DNA from: Desulfobacterales bacterium
GTDB lineage: Bacteria; Desulfobacterota; Desulfobacteria; Desulfobacterales; JAHEIW01
Length of the DNA: 64,000 nt
Direction of reading: 5' to 3'
Assembly: GCA_030066985.1 (NCBI GenBank)
Contig: JASJAN010000004.1
Span: 1-64,000, forward strand
The position numbers and the translations under genes were made by a program. The notes under the pieces were generated by a model that worked only from the letters and a program-made list of their open reading frames with translations, was not told the DNA's origin and did not search any database. Positions 58,638 to 64,000 of this stretch are shown here, one piece after another. How positions within the stretch are numbered: position 1 is the first letter of the stretch; each line of letters starts with the position of its first letter.

Positions 58638-59087
58638 TCAATTTTCTTTTTCTAAACTATCTGTAATCGCGAGAAAAATATCTGTATCCCGAACAATGCC
58701 TACCGCTTTATCTCCATCATAAACCGGCAGCACGCTTATCTTTTTTTGAACAATCGTTGTGAGCCCCTCTTCAACGGTAGCGGACACATCAATGGCCCCC
58801 TTGACCTTGAGCATAATATCCTTGACCATTATTTTCTTTCCCAGTCCGCCGATTTGCGGAAAATAATTTTTAAGAAAACTTTTGAAGTCCAGGATTCCCA
58901 TCAATTTTTCATTTTCATCCGTCACCAGAACGGCTCGGGGGCCCGCTACGGTGCGCATTCCGCCATCCAATTCAAAAAACGATTTTCTTAACGATTGGGC
59001 CGCCTTGCGCAGGGTGGCGTCAGGGGTTATGGTTGCGTAATTTTGTATCGGAATCATTCGCTCTTTGATTGGCTGATCTAATGGCAT
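58638..59087 (-). CDS. CBS-domain-pair protein 2
   Basis: 149 aa, strong RBS GAGGAGG upstream of ATG 59087. Two CBS domains (ITPDATLRKAAQSL; ISVLPVYDGDKAVGIVRDTD). The first contains a longer insert (SFFELDGGMRTVAGPRAV). Putative ligand-binding regulator; partner unknown. Probably co-transcribed with CBS protein 1. Confidence 0.88.
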   Translation of the reverse strand: MPLDQPIKERMIPIQNYATITPDATLRKAAQSLRKSFFELDGGMRTVAGPRAVLVTDENEKLMGILDFKSFLKNYFPQIGGLGKKIMVKDIMLKVKGAIDVSATVEEGLTTIVQKKISVLPVYDGDKAVGIVRDTDIFLAITDSLEKEN

Positions 59088-59255
59088 GGCCTTTCCTCCT
59101 CTCTATTAATTAGATAGCTTCTGGATGTATTCCTGATTTAGGTGACTCGCCCGGACCCGATACACAGTGAAGAAATTAAAATAGGTTTCTTTCAAGAAAA
59201 CGACAGAGAATGTTGCGTACGATCTATGCTGCCAGGCCGATAGGAATACCCCGTA

Positions 59256-60260
59256 TTATCCGGGCAGTTCTGTGGGTTTCAATAAGTTTTTTTCGAGCAA
59301 TCTGATTTCCTCAATACCGGTTATCAAAACGTTGGGATCGGTTTTAAGTTCTTTTTTAGGGATTCGATCTTCATAATTGATTTGGGACAGAATATGCTTG
59401 ATGCAATTGAGCCGCGCCATTTTTTTATTGTCGGAGCGAATGATCGTCCAAGGCGCCAGGGTTCGGTTGGTTTCATTAAGCATCTGGAATTTCCTGACGG
59501 TATAATCATCCCAAAGGTCTTGCGCCATTCGGTCCACCGGAGAAATTTTAAAGTGCTTCAATGGATCGGTTTCGCGTGAATCAAAACGGCGCAGCTGTTC
59601 ATCTTTGGAAACCGAAAAGAAAAACTTGAACAATTTAATACCGTCTTTGACAATCATCTCTTCGAGAAAAGGTACATCTTTTAAAAAGCGTTTATTTTGC
59701 TCATCACTGCAGAATCCCATCACTGGTTCAACCATGGCACGGTTGTACCAACTGCGGTCGAAAAGGACGATTTCACCGGCCCCGGGGAAGTGTTGAATAT
59801 AGCGTTGAAAATACCACTGGGTGCGCTCTTTGTCGCTAGGGGCCAAAAGGGCTACGACCCGCGTGCCCCGTGGATTCAGATGTTCGGTGATGCGTTTAAT
59901 GGTACCGCCCTTGCCTGCGGCATCCCGCCCTTCAAATAAGGCGATGATGCGCATACCCTCGTTCTTGACATGCTTTTGCATCTTCAACAGCTCGATCTGC
60001 AGCCTATGGAGTTCCTCTTCATATGCAAGGGTAAATTTTTTAACCCACACAGCTCGACGGCTTGGCTTGTCCGGTTTATCCTTATTTTTAAAGGCGGTGT
60101 GTTCGGACAATTTCTTCTTAAACTTTTTTATTTTCTTCCCATTGTTGGCCTTTATTTTCTTATTCGCTTTAGGCACCGCCTTACCCTTTACCGCAACCGG
60201 CTTCGATTTTTTGGCTTTAGAATTTTTATGTTTGGATTTCTTTTTGTTTGCTTTGGCCAT
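59256..60260 (-). CDS. ppk2: Polyphosphate kinase 2
   Basis: 334 aa from ATG 60260 (GGAGGG 6 nt upstream; an upstream frame start is unsupported). A very Lys-rich N-terminal tail of about 60 residues precedes the kinase domain: Walker A FEGRDAAGKGG, Walker B-like VLFDRSWYNR, lid region SKDEQLRRFDSRETDPLKHF. PPK2 enzymes make or use polyphosphate to phosphorylate nucleotides (NDP or NMP). The basic tail may bind polyphosphate or nucleic acid; inference. Confidence 0.95.
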   Translation of the reverse strand: MAKANKKKSKHKNSKAKKSKPVAVKGKAVPKANKKIKANNGKKIKKFKKKLSEHTAFKNKDKPDKPSRRAVWVKKFTLAYEEELHRLQIELLKMQKHVKNEGMRIIALFEGRDAAGKGGTIKRITEHLNPRGTRVVALLAPSDKERTQWYFQRYIQHFPGAGEIVLFDRSWYNRAMVEPVMGFCSDEQNKRFLKDVPFLEEMIVKDGIKLFKFFFSVSKDEQLRRFDSRETDPLKHFKISPVDRMAQDLWDDYTVRKFQMLNETNRTLAPWTIIRSDNKKMARLNCIKHILSQINYEDRIPKKELKTDPNVLITGIEEIRLLEKNLLKPTELPG

Positions 60261-60469
60261 GTTGTCACCCTCCAGTTTATGGGTCAAAAGAATATCCGCA
60301 AGCTAACAAATCGCTTTTAATAAACCCTTGATCAAGCCAATGCAGGGCTGCATTTTTTCTGCTATTCTACCATAGTTTTCATTTCGGTGTCGATAGGAAT
60401 GACGTGACCCAGGTTAATGTTTGCGCTTTTGGCCACTAGAACGTAACGCCACGCTGATAGTTGCTGGTA

Positions 60470-61192
60470 TCAATTTAACTTTTTTCCTTGCCTGAACATC
60501 TTAGCATAGATATTCGGCAATTTTTGCTTTTTGAGACCACTGACAACATCTTTGACGGCATAGGGAATTCGAAAATGTTCCACGCCTATCTTCCCGGAAG
60601 CAATTTTTAGGATCGCAAAAGAGGTTCGGGGATCACCGTCAAAGGGCCGTCCCACACTGCCGGGATTGATAAAATGCACCCCATTAACGACTTTATAATA
60701 AGGCACATGTGAATGGCCCATAATCTGAATCTGGTAAACGGAGTCCCTGGCCAATTGCTGGAAACGGCTTTCAGGGGCTGTGGGAAACAGTTCTTCATCC
60801 GGGTCTTCCAGGGTCCCGTGGAATATCCCGATGCTGAAGCCGCCAACCTTTATATCCGTCTGCTTGCGTAATGTCTTAAGAAAGGTGATATTTTCGGGAT
60901 CCAGATTTTCAGACGTCCAAAAATACATCACTCGCTTTTCATTTTTTCCAGGCTTCTTAAGTTTTTTGCCCTTCAATATTCTTAAGACTTTTCGATCCGT
61001 ATTACCCCGTATACAGATGGCGTCTTTGCGCTCGCGAAACCATTGGATCGTTTCGTTGGGGAAAGTGCTGTACACCGTAAAGTCACCGGTATTAATGATC
61101 CAATCGAAGCGCTCCGGCTGGACATACCTGATAATTGCGTCTAAGGCCGGATAATTTGCGTGAATATCTCCCAGTAAGAGTATTTTTGTCAT
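60470..61192 (-). CDS. Calcineurin-like metallophosphoesterase (YfcE family)
   Basis: 240 aa. Binuclear-metal motifs: LLLGDIHANYPAL, NTGDFTVYS, IRGNTDRK, MGHSHVPY and NPGSVGRP. YfcE-like enzymes are metal-dependent phosphodiesterases of broad substrate range. The start is adjacent to the stop of the HhH gene on the same strand, showing a two-gene unit. Confidence 0.92.
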   Translation of the reverse strand: MTKILLLGDIHANYPALDAIIRYVQPERFDWIINTGDFTVYSTFPNETIQWFRERKDAICIRGNTDRKVLRILKGKKLKKPGKNEKRVMYFWTSENLDPENITFLKTLRKQTDIKVGGFSIGIFHGTLEDPDEELFPTAPESRFQQLARDSVYQIQIMGHSHVPYYKVVNGVHFINPGSVGRPFDGDPRTSFAILKIASGKIGVEHFRIPYAVKDVVSGLKKQKLPNIYAKMFRQGKKLN

Positions 61193-61771
61193 TTATTCGA
61201 GCGCTCTCTTGACTATTCTGGAAAATGACTGAATTTCCTCTAATACTTTTAAATAATTTTTCTTTTTGGGCTTTTTGCCCGCAATTTTCAGGGTAGCGCT
61301 CAACGCATTGGCTTTTTTTATGATATTTTTGGTCTTCTTTTTGGATAGCGTGCCCGCGTTGGTATTTAATCTATTCAAATGAACTTTGAGCTTTTTGGCT
61401 TTTTTCTTATACTCGATATAAAGTTCCAGATACTTCTTTTTGTCCAGGGGCTTTAATTTTTCATTGGCTTGCTTTAAGCGTTTTTTGAGCACCGTCATTC
61501 TGTTTTTAAAAATCGGATCAACGGCAGCCGTTTTCTTTTTTTTGGCAGAAGTGGTCTTTGGATCTGATCTAACCGATTTTTTCTCATAGAATTTCGCCGC
61601 TGCAGCCTTGATCTGTTTTGCATACTGATCACCAATGCTATTGATCCGCGTCAGCTTCTCGAGCGGTATCTTAGAAAGCTGTTTAATGGTCAGGATACCG
61701 GCATCGTTGAGCTTCTTCATCCGTAGCGGCCCGACATGTTTCACCTGGGTAAGATCCTCTTTTTTCATCAT
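61193..61771 (-). CDS. Lysine-rich helix-hairpin-helix protein
   Basis: 192 aa. The N-terminus (VKHVGPLRMKKLNDAGILTI; then LTRINSIGDQYAKQI) is a helix-hairpin-helix DNA-binding pair. The remainder is very basic, helical and lysine-rich, with no catalytic motif. It may be a small nucleoid-like or DNA-repair accessory protein. RBS AAGGA is 5 nt upstream of ATG 61771. Co-oriented and abutting with the phosphoesterase. Confidence 0.75.
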   Translation of the reverse strand: MMKKEDLTQVKHVGPLRMKKLNDAGILTIKQLSKIPLEKLTRINSIGDQYAKQIKAAAAKFYEKKSVRSDPKTTSAKKKKTAAVDPIFKNRMTVLKKRLKQANEKLKPLDKKKYLELYIEYKKKAKKLKVHLNRLNTNAGTLSKKKTKNIIKKANALSATLKIAGKKPKKKNYLKVLEEIQSFSRIVKRALE

Positions 61772-61986
61772 GTTTTCCTTAATTTACGATCATATTCAAG
61801 GTCGATTGGCATGCAAAATTAAACCGCGTTGCGGGTCAGTATCCGGTTTAACAGATCATTGATAAGATGGTTAAGAGGCTGAAATAGGAGCAGAATAGAT
61901 CGCCGGGCAGTGTCCTCTAAATTTATATAGCGATATGGACAAAAAGTTGTCAAGCTGAAATAACAAATCGATTTTGTTAAAAAAAA

Positions 61987-62310
61987 CTAAACGCTTTTCA
62001 AAACATTTAGATTTTGGTTCAGGGCATCGCATAAATGCGGGATTTCACATCTTGATTTTATGAATTAAGGTGTTCAACACGCACAAGGATTAAAGTAAAA
62101 CCGGCCTTTAGGGCGTTAGATCTTGTTCGAGGGCCCCTCCAGCCGGCGGGATTTCACGTCTTGATTTTTATAAACACTAAGGTGTTCAACAAGGCTCAAC
62201 TAAAATAAACCTAAACGCGTTTCTAAATGCTCGGGTTTTGGTTCAGGGCTCGGCGCGAGGATTGAAATAACCAAAACCGGCTTTTAGGGCGTTAGATCTT
62301 GTTCGAGGGC
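61987..62310. repeat. Two mosaic repeat units (attC-like shape)
   Basis: Both units begin CTAAACGC (61987, 62211), share TTTTGGTTCAGGGC (62012, 62236) and end with a 28-nt block identical in 62107-62134 and 62283-62310 that contains GCGTTAGAT. CGGGATTTCAC (62038, 62147) and AAGGTGTTCAACA (62067, 62179) also recur. In unit 2 GGTTTTGGTT can pair with AACCAAAACC. GTTAGAT fits the integron R' box but the R'' box does not match. There is no gene in 61772-62417. Confidence 0.6.
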
Positions 62311-62419
62311 AAGGCTTGAGCCGGTTCGAAAGTGGAGCGTACACGATCGTACGTGAGCATTTCGAACCGGCTTGTAACGCAGCCATCGGGCAAGAGATGA
62401 TGCCCTAAAAGCCGGTTTT
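62273..62419. repeat. Nested inverted repeat abutting the uspA stop
   Basis: Perfect 18-bp arms (62273-62290 / 62402-62419) enclose perfect 13-bp arms AGCCGGTTCGAAA / TTTCGAACCGGCT (62319-62331 / 62360-62372). The outer right arm overlaps the stop codon of the minus-strand Usp gene. It may act as its terminator or be a mobile MITE-like element; it overlaps the second mosaic repeat unit. Confidence 0.8.
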
Positions 62420-62942
62420 AGGGGAGGCGAACGACTAACACCGGCACCTTCGACCGTCTAATCACCCGCCGTGCGGTGCTGCCCAGCATGACATCTTCCA
62501 GCGTACTCTGCCCGTGGGTTCCCATGACAATCAGATCGCATTTAATCTCTTCGGCGCTTTTGATAATCTCCTCGACCGGATTACCCCGCTGGACAATAAT
62601 ATCATCGGTGGTAAACCCATCACCCGCCTGCTGCTGCTTTACATCCTCACTGAATTGATGCAGGGCTTCTTTGATGGCCAGATGATCTCGCCTTTTGCCG
62701 ATCAGGGCCTCTTTGGCCTCATCCACCTGCTGGGATTTAATTTCCTTCCAGCGATCCTCGCTGATATAACCGATAACACTCTGGTCCAAAAGCGCCGGCA
62801 CTTCGGGCAGCACATGAATCATGGTGACAGAGGCCTTGTAAAGGTCGGCCAGGCTGACCGCGTAGGCAAAGGCATAGCGGGCATTTTCGGAAAGATCGGT
62901 GGCATATAATATCTTTTTGACATCAACTTTAGGAAGGTCCAT
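62418..62942 (-). CDS. Universal stress protein (UspA family) 2
   Basis: 174 aa. Usp domain with LYATDLSENARYAFAYAVSL at the start and the ATP signature VMGTHGQST ... MLGSTARRVIRRS near the end. It lies 32 nt after the TRAP permease gene on the same strand and is probably in its operon. Small Usp proteins accompany TRAP transporters in other bacteria and regulate them by nucleotide binding (established for TeaD). Confidence 0.92.
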   Translation of the reverse strand: MDLPKVDVKKILYATDLSENARYAFAYAVSLADLYKASVTMIHVLPEVPALLDQSVIGYISEDRWKEIKSQQVDEAKEALIGKRRDHLAIKEALHQFSEDVKQQQAGDGFTTDDIIVQRGNPVEEIIKSAEEIKCDLIVMGTHGQSTLEDVMLGSTARRVIRRSKVPVLVVRLP

Positions 62943-62974
62943 TTTTTGCCTCTAAATATATTAAAGAGTACATT

Positions 62975-64000
62975 TTAGCTGGCCGGCGCTTTTGTAAACA
63001 TGCCTTTTAAGGACTTAAACCAGATGCCGCTCAAAATCCAGGAATACGCATATGTGCCAAACAAAATCAGCACAAATGCTTTGATGATATCCCAGGCGCT
63101 GCCGTTTAAGGAAAAGCCCGGCACATATCCGAATAAAAAGGGTCCCAGATACAGAAATTTGGCAAATTTAAAGGAGGTAAAAGCCGTTTTCCACATATTG
63201 GCCTTGGCAATTGTAGCGCCGGCAAAGGCGGCGATACACACCGGTGGTGTGATGTTGGAGTCCTGCGACAGCCAGTAAACGATCATATGGGCCGCGATTT
63301 CATTGACCCCCAGATGGATCAGGGCCGGTACAGCCACCACCGCTGTAATCAGATAAGCGGCGGTCACCGGGACCCCCATCCCCAGCACCAGGGAAGCCAG
63401 GGCAACAAACAAAATCGTTAACACCAGGGAGCCGCCGGCCAGCTCGATCACAATATCGGCAAAGGTCAGCACCAGCCCGCTGTAAGTGAGCACCCCGATA
63501 ATAATACCGATGACCCCCACGGTGGCACCGATCTTGAGGCTGTTTTCAGCACCGGCCCGAGAGGCTTCCACAAAGCTCATCAGTTCGGTTTTGACATCCG
63601 CTCCTCTGGATTTGCGGTAAACGAGCATAATGGCGGAAAAAATCAAGCCATAGAGCACTAAAAGCTTTGCCGAAAAGACTTTTTCCATAAAAGCTGTACC
63701 GGACTCACCCATTATGGGCGTGAGTATCCAGGGTAAAATCGTCCCGCCCAGGAGCAAAAAGGCGGCTATCCAAAATACCGTTAGGTCGATTCGCGTTTCT
63801 TTGGTTTTGAAGCTGACCGCAACACAGGTGGCCAATCCCAGGATGGCGGAGTAGGCCGGCGAATAACCGGTCAGCATAAAAATCGTAATAACGATTAAGG
63901 GCAATGTATACGGCCATTGTGTTTTTAGAATTTCAGAGGCGCTGTGTTCGCTTTTTTCGCCCCTGATATTGTGCATCTTGGCTTCATAGTGCACCATGAC
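62975..64000 (-). CDS. TRAP transporter fused permease, 5' part outside window
   Basis: 341 visible codons; an ATG at 63997 is the first methionine but the frame runs through it to the edge, and the text (VHYEAKMHNI) is an interior loop of 4TM/12TM fused TRAP permeases. About eight hydrophobic segments remain, with motifs GMGVPVTAAYLI and SNITPPVCIAAFAGA typical of DctM/TAXI-type large permeases. It takes up carboxylates or related substrates with a periplasmic binding protein (not in the window), driven by ion gradients. Confidence 0.9.
   Translation of the reverse strand, partial: VMVHYEAKMHNIRGEKSEHSASEILKTQWPYTLPLIVITIFMLTGYSPAYSAILGLATCVAVSFKTKETRIDLTVFWIAAFLLLGGTILPWILTPIMGESGTAFMEKVFSAKLLVLYGLIFSAIMLVYRKSRGADVKTELMSFVEASRAGAENSLKIGATVGVIGIIIGVLTYSGLVLTFADIVIELAGGSLVLTILFVALASLVLGMGVPVTAAYLITAVVAVPALIHLGVNEIAAHMIVYWLSQDSNITPPVCIAAFAGATIAKANMWKTAFTSFKFAKFLYLGPFLFGYVPGFSLNGSAWDIIKAFVLILFGTYAYSWILSGIWFKSLKGMFTKAPAS

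Noticed and set aside
63997-63997. ATG at 63997 as the true start of the TRAP permease
   Set aside because: The frame runs through it to the edge and the sequence is an interior loop of a longer protein.

Overview
The window looks like a piece of a chromosome from a strictly anaerobic, sulfate-reducing Desulfobacterota (former Deltaproteobacteria). The main evidence is a complete dsrMKJOP operon (1189-6287, minus strand), which encodes the membrane complex feeding electrons to dissimilatory sulfite reduction. Supporting evidence is a siroheme / cytochrome c / tetrapyrrole gene set (47692-50750) and a very dense two-component and sigma54 signalling layer. There is no rRNA, tRNA, CRISPR array or complete insertion sequence that I can recognise.

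Layout. (1) 1-1010: 3'-truncated AAA ATPase with an inverted-repeat operator. (2) 1134-7004: dsrMKJOP preceded by an RsbRD-N-like regulator gene, with a near-consensus sigma70 promoter and a hairpin terminator. (3) 7253-11031: sigma54 promoter, hybrid sensor kinase and NtrC-type activator. (4) 11284-11858: AbrB/PIN toxin-antitoxin pair. (5) 12151-28972: a tandemly duplicated locus of two giant secreted gingipain-like (C25) proteins of about 2449 and 2272 aa. Each has a sigma54 promoter plus an upstream palindromic element at identical spacing. Single-domain receiver genes lie between and after them, two intact and two decayed. (6) 29334-38455: a signalling hub with two STAS antagonists, a receiver-adenylate cyclase, a 1688-aa hybrid histidine kinase and a receiver-PP2C (RsbU-like) phosphatase. 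(7) 39054-42660: cold-shock protein, a small unknown protein, a B12-type radical SAM protein, a zinc-ribbon protein and TrmL. (8) 42853-47622: ClpB, a DHH phosphoesterase and an MBL hydrolase. (9) 47692-54310: precorrin-2 dehydrogenase, CcsA, HemA, FabD, DksA-like protein, PHP phosphoesterase and RNase III. (10) 54434-64000: Elp3-like radical SAM protein, UspA, Na/Pi cotransporter, CBS proteins, PPK2, a phosphoesterase with an HhH protein, and UspA with a TRAP permease cut by the window edge.

How it may fit together (inference): the kinase and NtrC-type activator at 7.4-11 kb are natural candidates to drive the sigma54 promoters of the giant surface proteins. The STAS/PP2C genes and the RsbRD-N gene heading the dsr operon suggest that partner-switching signalling is tied to respiration and surface-protein expression. 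Intergenic spaces are rich in two unexplained classes of sequence: long nested inverted repeats (31.3, 46.6, 46.75 and 62.3 kb), and degenerate short-period tandem repeats. One of the latter has become coding sequence at the N-terminus of a radical SAM gene.
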